Shown piece after piece: positions 1 to 6,387 of a DNA stretch of 15,414 bases (the first letter of the stretch is position 1; each line of letters opens with the position of its first letter). The stretch lies in NCBI GenBank assembly GCA_900765095.1, contig CAAFRB010000061.1, positions 1 through 15,414 of the forward strand, given 5' to 3'. The notes beneath the pieces were generated by a model that saw nothing but the letters and a program-made list of their open reading frames with translations, did not search any database and was not told the origin of the DNA. Both the position numbers and the translations under genes were made by a program. The stretch comes from Clostridia bacterium (GTDB taxonomy: Bacteria; Bacillota; Clostridia; TANB77; UBA1234).

Positions 1-96
1 AAAGTTTTTTATACGGTATAAAAGAAAAAGTGATGCATGAAAAGCTGTAAATGTACTACCCTGTTATTATATAAAACATACTGCAAATATAGTAAT

Positions 97-118
97 GGAG
101 CACGCTGTGCTCCGCTAC
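97..118 (-). repeat. GC-rich inverted-repeat element, copy 1
   Basis: Read on the minus strand this is GTAGCGGAGC, five bases, then GTGCTCC. It forms a 7-bp perfect stem (GGAGCAC/GTGCTCC) with a 3-base loop in otherwise AT-rich sequence. The same ten-base and seven-base blocks recur on the plus strand at 15335-15357 with a six-base centre. It lies about 120 bases past the end of jag, in jag orientation, and is not followed by a T-run, so it is not an obvious terminator. Its function is unknown. It may be a dispersed intergenic repeat. Confidence 0.5.
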
Positions 119-158
119 AAAATTTATAGAATAGAATTAAAAATGGTAATTTAAATAC

Positions 159-197
159 ATAAAAGGTCGCAAATTTGCCAATTTCCTATTGTATAAA
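159..197 (-). repeat. 39-base post-terminator element, copy 1
   Basis: Read on the minus strand, this segment follows directly on the T-run of the jag terminator. It matches 34 of 39 positions of plus-strand 14850-14888, which sits in the same place after the transketolase terminator. The shared core is TTTATACAATAGGAAA, a short variable stretch, CAAATTTGC and a terminal TTTTAT. In this copy the centre is the 10-base palindrome GCAAATTTGC. Both copies have the same orientation relative to the upstream gene. No known element was recognised. Confidence 0.6.
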
Positions 198-223
198 AAA
201 ACAGCACACCGTTAGATGTACTG
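195..223 (-). terminator. Intrinsic terminator of the rpmH-rnpA-yidC-jag operon
   Basis: On the minus strand, about 20 bases after the jag stop, CAGTACA pairs with TGTGCTG (7 bp with one G-U pair) around an 8-base loop. Seven T residues follow directly (positions 201-195). This closes the leftward operon, so no downstream mnmE is cotranscribed from it. Confidence 0.8.
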
Positions 224-241
224 TCTTTTACATTATAAAAT

Positions 242-946
242 TTATTTAAGAGATATAACTACTTTTCTGTATGGTTCTTCGCCAACGCTAACTGTTTTTA
301 CTTTTGGATGTTTTTGTAATGCGTTGTGAATAGCTTTTCTCTCAAAAGGATTCATTGGTTCTAGTGTAATGCTTTTTCTTCTTTCAACAACTGTATTAGC
401 TCTCTTTAATGCTAATTCTTCTAATGCTTTTATTCTCTTTTTTCTATATCCTTCAATATCTATCATTATTTTTACGTAGTTTTTGTTTCCTTTGTTACCT
501 ATTGTTGCTGCTATTGTTTGAAGGGCTTCTAAAGTTTCACCTCTGTAGCCAATTACTATTCCTGCATTTTCGCCTGTTATATCAAATTTTAACACATTGT
601 CTTCTACACAAGTTTTGATGTCTAAATTTAAACCTAGCTTTGTAAAGTATTCATTTAGAAATTCTATTACCTTTGTTTTAACTGTATTGCCTTCTTCTTC
701 TGTAAATTCTCTTGGTTCTTTTTTTGCTTGATATGTCGCTGTTTCATTTGTTCCTTTTGTTTCTGTATTTTCAATCTCTGAAACTCTTACCTTAACTTGT
801 TTATGTTCTAATATACTGAAAATTCTCTTTTTTGGTTCTTCTATAATTTCAATTGAAACTTCTTCTTTCTTCAAACCAACCTTATTTAAAGCATCTTGTA
901 CTGCTTCCTCATAATTTTTACCAATTCCTTCTGCTACCTTAGACAT
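242..946 (-). CDS. jag: RNA-binding protein Jag/KhpB
   Basis: Cytoplasmic single-stranded nucleic-acid binding protein of the Jag/KhpB family (also called EloR). In Firmicutes it associates with KhpA and influences cell elongation and small-RNA metabolism. The 234-residue protein shows the usual order: an N-terminal Jag-N domain (about 1-50), a charged Thr/Glu/Lys-rich linker (about 55-90), a KH domain with the G-x-x-G loop at residues 133-136 (GYRGE), and a C-terminal R3H domain with its R-x-x-x-H signature at R203 and H207. The start is supported by AGGAGG upstream. It is the last gene of the leftward operon, 56 bases after yidC, the neighbour it has in most Firmicutes. The family assignment is secure; the regulatory role in this organism is inferred. 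Confidence 0.95.
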   Translation of the reverse strand: MSKVAEGIGKNYEEAVQDALNKVGLKKEEVSIEIIEEPKKRIFSILEHKQVKVRVSEIENTETKGTNETATYQAKKEPREFTEEEGNTVKTKVIEFLNEYFTKLGLNLDIKTCVEDNVLKFDITGENAGIVIGYRGETLEALQTIAATIGNKGNKNYVKIMIDIEGYRKKRIKALEELALKRANTVVERRKSITLEPMNPFERKAIHNALQKHPKVKTVSVGEEPYRKVVISLK

Positions 947-1002
947 ATTAAAACCTCCTACTTCTTATCATTCTAGAAATATCCTCTAGTTATCAATTAA
1001 GC

Positions 1003-2088
1003 CTATTTTTTCTTTTTATGTTTTTTATTTTTGTTGTTATTTGCCGATGTTTTTTTACTCTGACTAGGTGTCTTATTTTCAGTTTTCTCAGTACTTTCAG
1101 CCTTTTCATTCAATTCTGCCTCTGCTTCTTTTTCGATTTCAATTACTTGAGCTTCAATTTCCTTTTTCATGACACCATTTTTCTTTTCTTCATTGAAGAA
1201 TTTTTTCATAACAACTAATTGAACAACACCTATAAAGTTTGTTGTCGCCCAATATAATCCAACACCTTGAGGCACTGAATATGCAACATATCCAAGCATC
1301 AATGGAAGAACCGAATTCATAAGCTTCATATCTGGCATTGGAATTTCACTTTCTTCTTGCATCTTTTTCATCTGCTCATTTGACTCTTTATTTATACTTG
1401 AAGAAGCTGCAACAGTCAAGTATGTAAATATTGTTGAAAGTATTGGTATTATCAGAAGTGCTAAATTAGATTTATTGTTTATTCCTACATCACAAAGGTC
1501 AATACCTAAGAAATTCATGTCTATTAGGTTCTTCTCTTTTATAATATCTAGTTCATAATATCTAGGATCTACATACTCTTTTTCACTAGCTTCTTTCACT
1601 TTAGCTTCATATTCTTCTAAAGAATAGTCACCTGATGCACTTTCCAATGTAGCTATAGCCTGCTCCATTCTAATATTGTTCACTTCTTGTTTGTATTGTT
1701 CTATTACATTTTTATCAAGCTTCATTATATGTGTCAATGGATTTGACATCATATAAAACAATCCCAATATTATAGGAAATTGTATAAAGTTGAGCAAACA
1801 TCCAGTGCATCCCATACTAGACATCGTTGACATTTTCTTTTCTTTTAATAACTTTTGGTACTCCTCCATAAATTTTTGTTGGTCGTTACCATGTTTCTTT
1901 TGCAACTCCTGTATAAGCGGTTGTATCTCTTGTGCCTGTTTCAAGGATTTTTGTTGTTTTATTGTAAATGGTAGTAACAAGATTTTCACCAATACAGTGA
2001 AAATAATTATAGCAACACCATAATTGTTAACTATACCAAATATAAAACTCATCAGATAACCAAAAAAACTCGCTATTGCCTCTAACAT
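1003..2088 (-). CDS. yidC: Membrane protein insertase YidC/Oxa1/SpoIIIJ
   Basis: Inserts and folds membrane proteins, alone or with SecYEG, in the cytoplasmic membrane. The 361-residue protein begins with a hydrophobic segment and has no lipobox cysteine, so it lacks the lipoprotein signal of the Bacillus form. Membrane segment 1 (about 20-40) precedes the cytoplasmic coiled hairpin (about 41-95, KQQKS to KKMS). A second hydrophobic segment follows (about 98-115), then an extended Glu/Lys-rich extracytoplasmic loop (about 118-200) and three further hydrophobic segments. The tail (from about 305) is highly charged and ends in a lysine-rich run, as in ribosome-binding YidC tails. The conserved groove arginine of transmembrane segment 1 aligns with lysine 35 here. 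Start: AGGAGG eight bases before ATG. It lies 23 bases after rnpA; yidD, often found in that gap, is missing. Confidence 0.95.
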   Translation of the reverse strand: MLEAIASFFGYLMSFIFGIVNNYGVAIIIFTVLVKILLLPFTIKQQKSLKQAQEIQPLIQELQKKHGNDQQKFMEEYQKLLKEKKMSTMSSMGCTGCLLNFIQFPIILGLFYMMSNPLTHIMKLDKNVIEQYKQEVNNIRMEQAIATLESASGDYSLEEYEAKVKEASEKEYVDPRYYELDIIKEKNLIDMNFLGIDLCDVGINNKSNLALLIIPILSTIFTYLTVAASSSINKESNEQMKKMQEESEIPMPDMKLMNSVLPLMLGYVAYSVPQGVGLYWATTNFIGVVQLVVMKKFFNEEKKNGVMKKEIEAQVIEIEKEAEAELNEKAESTEKTENKTPSQSKKTSANNNKNKKHKKKK

Positions 2089-2111
2089 AATCTTCCTCCT
2101 CGACTTTTAAT

Positions 2112-2453
2112 TTAGCTGTTTTTTATCAATTCAGCCTTGTTAAAGCATTTCATAAGTTCAGATTGTATTATTTCAAAATTAATCGTACTAAAATCAACGC
2201 CAGCCTTACATACAATAACTACATTATATCCACTTACTAAAAGTTCTTCATTCTTTCTATAAGCTTCTCTAATTAATCGTTTTATCTTGTTGCGCTTAGT
2301 ACTTCTATTTGACACTTTCTTCCCTACTGCTATGCCAACTTTTTTTATATTTTGATTATTTTTTAATATGTATATCATTAATATATCAGCACTATACCAC
2401 TTTCCATTCTTAAAAACTTGTTGAAATTCAGTGCTTCTCTTTATAATATTCAA
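2112..2453 (-). CDS. rnpA: Ribonuclease P protein component
   Basis: Protein cofactor of RNase P; it helps the RNA subunit bind and cleave the 5' leader of precursor tRNAs. The family signature is present as KRNKIKRLIREAYR (mid-protein), with the basic RNR-like helix and the upstream V-G-K-K-V-S-N segment. The product is 113-116 residues, normal for the family. Start choice: the longest reading begins with GTG at 2462, but that codon lies inside the GAGGTGA ribosome binding site (2465-2459). A TTG at 2453 sits eight bases after the GAGG core and is preferred, giving MNIIKRSTEF. It is the second gene of the leftward operon, separated from rpmH by a hairpin with a T-run that may reduce read-through. 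Confidence 0.93.
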   Translation of the reverse strand: MNIIKRSTEFQQVFKNGKWYSADILMIYILKNNQNIKKVGIAVGKKVSNRSTKRNKIKRLIREAYRKNEELLVSGYNVVIVCKAGVDFSTINFEIIQSELMKCFNKAELIKNS

Positions 2454-2490
2454 TCTATTCACCTCAATTGTTGAAGTTATCTTTTCCCCA

Positions 2491-2527
2491 TATAAGTAAA
2501 AAGGCCCTATCTCAGGGCCTACTTATA
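2491..2527 (-). terminator. Hairpin with T-run between rpmH and rnpA (attenuator or processing site)
   Basis: On the minus strand AGGCCCT (2520-2514) pairs perfectly with AGGGCCT (2508-2502) across a five-base loop, followed by TTTT. An outer pair, TATAAGT (2527-2521) with ACTTATA (2497-2491), can extend the stem across a four-base bulge. It starts ten bases after the rpmH stop. The layout suits a partial terminator that yields far more L34 than RNase P protein. Partial termination at this junction is known in E. coli; here it is inferred from sequence. Confidence 0.7.
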
Positions 2528-2536
2528 CATGGTTAA

Positions 2537-2671
2537 TTATGCAGAAAGTCTCTTTCTACCTTTTAACATTCTTCTTTTCAAAACTTTTCTGCCATTAGAA
2601 GTACTCATTCTTGCTCTAAATCCATGCTCTCTTTTTTCTTGTCTCTTTTTTGGTTGGAATGTTCTCTTCAT
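2537..2671 (-). CDS. rpmH: 50S ribosomal protein L34
   Basis: Small, very basic large-subunit ribosomal protein that binds 23S rRNA. The product is 44 residues, beginning MKRTFQPKKR and ending KGRKRLSA. It contains the invariant HGFRARM segment followed by ST-NGRKVL, diagnostic of L34. The start ATG at 2671-2669 has AGGAGGTG just upstream (2688-2681). It is the first gene of the leftward operon, facing away from dnaA across the origin. The 2745-2774 promoter lies about 75 bases upstream. Confidence 0.97.
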   Translation of the reverse strand: MKRTFQPKKRQEKREHGFRARMSTSNGRKVLKRRMLKGRKRLSA

Positions 2672-2744
2672 TTAATTGCACCTCCTAATTTCGTTTTATC
2701 TATTTTGCATTATTTATCATAATCTCTAAAATAACAGCATTAGT

Positions 2745-2774
2745 ATTGTACACTATGTGGTGCAATTTTGTCAA
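2745..2774 (-). promoter_or_regulatory. Vegetative promoter of the rpmH operon
   Basis: Minus strand TTGACA (2774-2769, exact -35 consensus), an 18-base spacer, then TACAAT (2750-2745, one mismatch to the -10 consensus). Transcription would start near 2738, leaving a leader of about 65 bases before the rpmH ATG. This is one of the two best promoters in the window. Confidence 0.8.
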
Positions 2775-2891
2775 CTAATTTTATTTATATTGTTATTTTT
2801 ACACATTTTATTTTTTATGTTAAGTATATTGATGTTTCATATCTAATTACGGAATGAACGATTTGACGTTTTTTTGTACAAAAACTTGCAT

Positions 2892-2922
2892 TTATTCACA
2901 TAAACATATATAATGTGAATAA
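2892..2922. promoter_or_regulatory. Inverted pair of DnaA boxes
   Basis: TTATTCACA on plus (2892-2900) and its exact reverse complement TGTGAATAA (2914-2922) are arranged as a 10-bp inverted repeat around an 11-base AT-rich centre. Both fit the TTATNCACA consensus. Confidence 0.75.
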
Positions 2923-3173
2923 CTTTTCTAAGCATTGATATATCAATGTTCGTAAGAAACATTCACATAATTTATTTTATGTGTTGTAAACATAAAATAA
3001 ATATGTAAAAGCAAATGAGTGTTCGCAAAAAAAACATTAATACGATAAGGTTTATTTTTCAAATGCTTATTTATCAATGGCTTTAGCAATTCACAAATTC
3101 GACATTTATTTTTGTTGGGGAAATAAGCACTTACGAGAGTTTTTAGAAAATTATTAACATTTTTATTAACATT

Positions 3174-3182
3174 TGTGGATAA
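3174..3182 (-). promoter_or_regulatory. DnaA box (perfect)
   Basis: TGTGGATAA on plus is the exact TTATCCACA DnaA box on the minus strand, about 40 bases before the dnaA start. It is flanked on both sides by TTATTAACA-type sequences, suggesting a cluster that also controls dnaA transcription. Confidence 0.8.
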
Positions 3183-3220
3183 AATGTTAATAACTTTGTT
3201 AATTTTGTTAGGAGGAAATT

Positions 3221-4696
3221 ATGCAGGACATGTATGAAGTTTTAGCTAGGGCTAAAGAGATTATAAAAGAAGAAGTACCAGTTGTAAGATATAACTCTTG
3301 GATAAACACTTTGGATGTTCTTTCTATTGATGATAACCTTGTAAAATTAAGGGTAACAAGTCCATTTCATTTACAAAAGATGGAAACTGATCTTTACATT
3401 CTTACTAGAGAATCTTTCAAGATCGTTTTAGGAAGAGATATTGAATTGGCTTTTTATTTACCAGGAGAAGATTTTAGAGGTAACGATACAAAAACTTCTT
3501 TTGAAGAGCCTGAATATGATGAGTTTGAAGAAACAGACAGTTTCAATATTCAAAACTTTGAAAATTTTTCTACTAATAATACTATAGTAAATAGTGATAA
3601 CAATAATTTGGATGCGTTTAATTTTCAATATCAAGCTCCACAACCACAAAATCCAAATACATCTGCTAAAATAAATGCTTCTGTACTAAACCCAAAGTAC
3701 ACTTTTAGTTCTTTCGTAATAGGAAAGAGTAATGAATTGGCACACGCAGCTGCAATGGCTACTGCAGAAAACCCTGGACGAGCTTATAATCCGCTTTTCT
3801 TATATGGTGGAGTAGGGTTAGGTAAGACTCACTTAATGCAAGCTGTCGGAAATTATGTGCTTTCAAGAAACAAAAACGCTCGTGTACTTTACATAACTGG
3901 AGAAAAATTTACAAATGAGCTTGTATATTCAATTCAAGCAAATAAAAATGAAGATTTTAGAGCCAAATATAGAAATATAGATGTCCTTTTAGTTGATGAT
4001 ATTCAATTTATTAGTGGTAAAGAAAGAAGCCAGGAAGAGTTTTTCCATACTTTCAATGAGTTATATGAAAATAATAAACAGTTGGTAATCTCTAGTGATA
4101 GACCTCCAAAAGATTTGAACCCACTAGAAGAAAGACTTAAATCTAGGTTTGAATGGGGGTTAATCACAGATATAAGCAAACCTGATTATGAAACAAGATA
4201 CGCTATATTAAGAAGTAAAGCGGCGAGTGAAAATATAGAAATTGATGAAGAAATACTATCAGTAATCGCTAACAAAGTTGAATCAAACATTCGTGAGTTA
4301 GAAGGAACTTTAAATAAAATTGTTGCAATGGCTTCTTTAACGAATATGCCAATAACAATGCAACTAACAGAAAGAGCCTTGAATGATTTAAAACATTCAA
4401 AAGAAAAGGTTATTACAATAGATTATATACAAGGTGTTGTGGCTAAGTATTATAACTTAGAACAAAATGTATTTAAAATACAACGTCGTTCTGGTGACAT
4501 TGCATTTCCAAGACAAATAGCAATGTATTTGTCAAAGCAATTAACTGGACAACCATTAGTCGAAATAGGAAAAGAATTCGGTGGGCGAGATCATACAACT
4601 GTAATTTACGCTATAAATAAGATAGAATCTTTGATGAAAACAGACTCTAATACACGAATGATAGTTGATAATATTAAAAAGATGATAATTAATTAG
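3221..4696 (+). CDS. dnaA: Chromosomal replication initiator DnaA
   Basis: AAA+ ATPase that binds DnaA boxes, melts oriC and loads the replicative helicase. The 491-residue protein has the four expected domains. Domain I (about 1-85) is the oligomerisation and helicase-interaction region (NSWI and TSPFH segments). Domain II (about 86-155) is an acidic then Asn/Gln-rich linker, long for the family and probably unstructured. Domain III carries Walker A GGVGLGKT at 196-203 and Walker B VLLVDDIQF near 255-263. Domain IV carries the DNA-binding signature GGRDHTTVIYAINKIE from about 454. AGGAGG lies eight bases before the ATG. DnaA boxes flank the gene on both sides, so it probably represses its own transcription. 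Confidence 0.98.
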   Translation: MQDMYEVLARAKEIIKEEVPVVRYNSWINTLDVLSIDDNLVKLRVTSPFHLQKMETDLYILTRESFKIVLGRDIELAFYLPGEDFRGNDTKTSFEEPEYDEFEETDSFNIQNFENFSTNNTIVNSDNNNLDAFNFQYQAPQPQNPNTSAKINASVLNPKYTFSSFVIGKSNELAHAAAMATAENPGRAYNPLFLYGGVGLGKTHLMQAVGNYVLSRNKNARVLYITGEKFTNELVYSIQANKNEDFRAKYRNIDVLLVDDIQFISGKERSQEEFFHTFNELYENNKQLVISSDRPPKDLNPLEERLKSRFEWGLITDISKPDYETRYAILRSKAASENIEIDEEILSVIANKVESNIRELEGTLNKIVAMASLTNMPITMQLTERALNDLKHSKEKVITIDYIQGVVAKYYNLEQNVFKIQRRSGDIAFPRQIAMYLSKQLTGQPLVEIGKEFGGRDHTTVIYAINKIESLMKTDSNTRMIVDNIKKMIIN

Positions 4697-4822
4697 ATTA
4701 AAGTTTTTTATATAATAAAAAAAGTGACATATAAAAGATACTAACAAATGATAGCAAAATGTTTATATCATTGCTTAAAATTTTATGATATGTTTAACAT
4801 CGATAACTCTTACGGAAATAAG

Positions 4823-4831
4823 TTATCCACA
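4823..4831 (+). promoter_or_regulatory. DnaA box (perfect)
   Basis: Exact TTATCCACA, the strongest DnaA box in the dnaA-dnaN spacer. It lies five bases after a TTACGGAA motif (4810-4817). A TTATTAACA-type sequence on the opposite strand follows at 4845-4853. Confidence 0.85.
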
Positions 4832-5090
4832 AATTCTTAATTAATGTTAATAACTCATTTTGTTTATTTTTCAATTGTTAAATCAATTGTAAAAATTTTG
4901 AAAATCATATTCAAAATAACACTACAAAATGGGTTCAAGAGATATCAACAAACCAATGTGAAAAACGTGTAGAAAAATTGTTGAAAAGTAGTTCTTAACA
5001 ATTTAATGTTAGTTAATGTGGATTATTGGTGTTGAATTTCAACATGTTATCAACATAGTTAAAAGCTTACGGAACAACGCTTTCGACTAT

Positions 5091-5130
5091 TTTTCCACAT
5101 TACTAACATACACTACTACTACTACTACTA
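5091..5130 (+). promoter_or_regulatory. DnaA box plus DnaA-trio array
   Basis: TTTTCCACA (5091-5099, one mismatch to TTATCCACA) is followed after 13 bases by six uninterrupted CTA repeats at 5113-5130. On the complementary strand these read 3'-GAT-5', the DnaA-trio to which DnaA filaments bind on single-stranded DNA. A strongly AT-rich segment begins directly after the array. The trio motif is established for bacterial origins; its use here is inferred from arrangement and sequence. Confidence 0.8.
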
Positions 5131-5235
5131 TATTTATTTTATTTATTATAAAAAAGAACAAAAATTTTTAACAGCAGTTTCAAAAAAAATAAATCTATTA
5201 TTTAAAAATGTAATTTTTTTATATATAATAGAAAA
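5131..5235. other. AT-rich DNA unwinding element
   Basis: Nearly pure A/T sequence directly downstream of the trio array and upstream of dnaN, with long A and T runs and almost no G or C. Its composition and position fit the duplex-unwinding element. Confidence 0.7.
5201..5229 (+). promoter_or_regulatory. Candidate dnaN promoter
   Basis: TTTAAA (5201-5206, 4 of 6 to the -35 consensus), a 17-base spacer, then exact TATAAT (5224-5229), about 25 bases before the dnaN ATG. The AT-rich context makes chance matches likely, so support is modest. Confidence 0.35.
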
Positions 5236-5254
5236 AGAAAGTTGAGGTATTATT

Positions 5255-6373
5255 ATGAAATTTAATTGTGAAAAAGAAAAATTGTTAATCGGTTTAAACT
5301 CTGTAAGTCGTACTTCCGTAGGAAGAACAACTACTCCTATATTAGAAGGTATATTGTTAAATGTAAAAAAGAATAGTGTAATTTTAACAACAAATGACTT
5401 AGATATTGGAATGGAATATACATTAAACGGAATAGAAACTATTGAAGAAGGAAAAGTAGTAATTGATTGTAGAATGTTTGGTGATATTATAAGAAAATTA
5501 CCAAATGAACAAATTACATTTTACGTAAATGATAAAAATTTGTTAGTTATAGAATGTGAAGGTTCTATTTATAAATTAGCTACGATGAATGCAGATGAGT
5601 TCCCAACATTACCTAATATTGATGTTGAGAAGAATATAACAATTTCACAAGGTGCTTTAAAAGAGATGATTAAGAAAACTATTTTTGCAGTTAGTGTTGA
5701 GGAGAATAGACCAATATTCACAGGTTGCTTAATAGAAGTTGTTAATGAAGAGCTAAATGTAGTTGCCGTTGATGGTTTTAGATTGGCTTTAAGAAAAGCT
5801 AGAATGGCAAGTGGTGTTAATTCTTTCAGTGCAATAGTACCTGGTAAGTATTTAAACGAAATTGTTAAAAACTTACAAGATATTGATGAGGTTATTGAAA
5901 TTGGAACATCTAAAAATCAAGCTTTGTTTGAATTAAAAGATTGTAAAATAGTTACTAGATTGCTAGAAGGTGATTTCTTAAATTATAATAGTGTAATACC
6001 AAACGAGAAAAAGACAAGAATAAAAGTAAGCAAACAGGCATTGCAAAGTGCTATTGAAAGAGCTGCAATTTTTTCTATTTCAGCTTCTGAAAAAGAAAAG
6101 AAATATCCTATAAAGATTTTTGTTAGTTTAGGAAGTGCAATTATTTCTTGTACTTCACAAATAGGTGATGCAAAAGAAGAAGTGTTAGTTGAAACAACAG
6201 GAGAAGAGTTAGAAATAGGATTTAATCCTAAGTATTTAGTTGATGCTTTAAAAGCAATTGAGGATGATGAAGTTTATTTGGATTTTGGAAGTAACATTTC
6301 TCCATGTGTAATAAGACCAGTTATCGGAGATAAATTCACATATATGGTATTACCAGTTAGATTAAAAGAATAA
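5255..6373 (+). CDS. dnaN: DNA polymerase III beta sliding clamp
   Basis: Ring-shaped processivity clamp that tethers DNA polymerase III and other clamp-binding proteins to DNA. The 372-residue length and three-fold domain layout are typical. Recognisable segments are the N-terminal MKFNCEK start and the T-T-P-I-L-E-G motif of domain 1, the A-D-E-F-P and RPIFTG segments, the VDGFRLA segment of domain 2, and the C-terminal LPVRL, a variant of the usual PMR-L ending that lines the partner-binding pocket. The ATG follows TTGAGG. It sits directly downstream of the origin unwinding region and 14 bases upstream of recF, so the two are cotranscribed. The S4-domain gene often found between them is absent. 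Confidence 0.97.
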   Translation: MKFNCEKEKLLIGLNSVSRTSVGRTTTPILEGILLNVKKNSVILTTNDLDIGMEYTLNGIETIEEGKVVIDCRMFGDIIRKLPNEQITFYVNDKNLLVIECEGSIYKLATMNADEFPTLPNIDVEKNITISQGALKEMIKKTIFAVSVEENRPIFTGCLIEVVNEELNVVAVDGFRLALRKARMASGVNSFSAIVPGKYLNEIVKNLQDIDEVIEIGTSKNQALFELKDCKIVTRLLEGDFLNYNSVIPNEKKTRIKVSKQALQSAIERAAIFSISASEKEKKYPIKIFVSLGSAIISCTSQIGDAKEEVLVETTGEELEIGFNPKYLVDALKAIEDDEVYLDFGSNISPCVIRPVIGDKFTYMVLPVRLKE

Positions 6374-6387
6374 TATTTGAGGTTCTT

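Larger units (their letters stand above)
2775..3220. other. oriC, upstream part (rpmH-dnaA spacer)
   Basis: Non-coding, AT-rich spacer between the divergent rpmH and dnaA genes. It holds an inverted pair of TTATTCACA DnaA boxes (2892-2900 and 2914-2922), an exact TTATCCACA box on the minus strand (3174-3182) and a weaker TTTTACACA (2797-2805). It also holds three TTATTAACA-type sequences just before dnaA (3151-3159 and 3163-3171 on plus, 3185-3193 on minus). Other structure includes a perfect 16-base palindrome at 2933-2948, an 11-bp inverted repeat with arms 2971-2981 and 2991-3001, one TTACGGAA at 2847-2854, and a Spo0A-box-like TGTCGAA on minus at 3104-3098. Boxes upstream of dnaA match the bipartite Bacillota origin and would also serve dnaA autoregulation. 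No clear dnaA promoter could be picked. Confidence 0.8.
4697..5254. other. oriC, downstream part with unwinding region (dnaA-dnaN spacer)
   Basis: A 558-base non-coding spacer with no supported gene. DnaA boxes seen: exact TTATCCACA on plus (4823-4831); TAATCCACA on minus (5025-5017); TTATCAACA on plus (5047-5055); TTTTCCACA on plus (5091-5099); and a weaker TTTTTCACA on minus (4965-4957). TTACGGAA occurs at 4810-4817 and 5067-5074. The last DnaA box is followed by six tandem CTA triplets (5113-5130) and then about 100 bases that are almost entirely A and T. This order (box, trio array, AT-rich stretch, dnaN) is that of the Bacillus subtilis unwinding site, so replication most likely initiates here. 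Confidence 0.85.

Noticed and set aside
1..96. Riboswitch, T-box or tRNA in the left-hand spacer
   Set aside because: No T-box, tRNA acceptor/TpsiC motif or conserved aptamer core found. Only a weak A/T palindrome at 7-23.
1790..2023. Cysteine-rich plus-strand frame opposite yidC
   Set aside because: Low-complexity shadow of the YidC gene on the other strand.
4702..4725. Terminator after dnaA
   Set aside because: Only an A/T stem with no GC core; it cannot be distinguished from the AT-rich background of the origin.
5113..5130. CTA triplet run as a microsatellite or recombination repeat
   Set aside because: Its position right after a DnaA box and right before the AT-rich unwinding region fits a DnaA-trio array much better.
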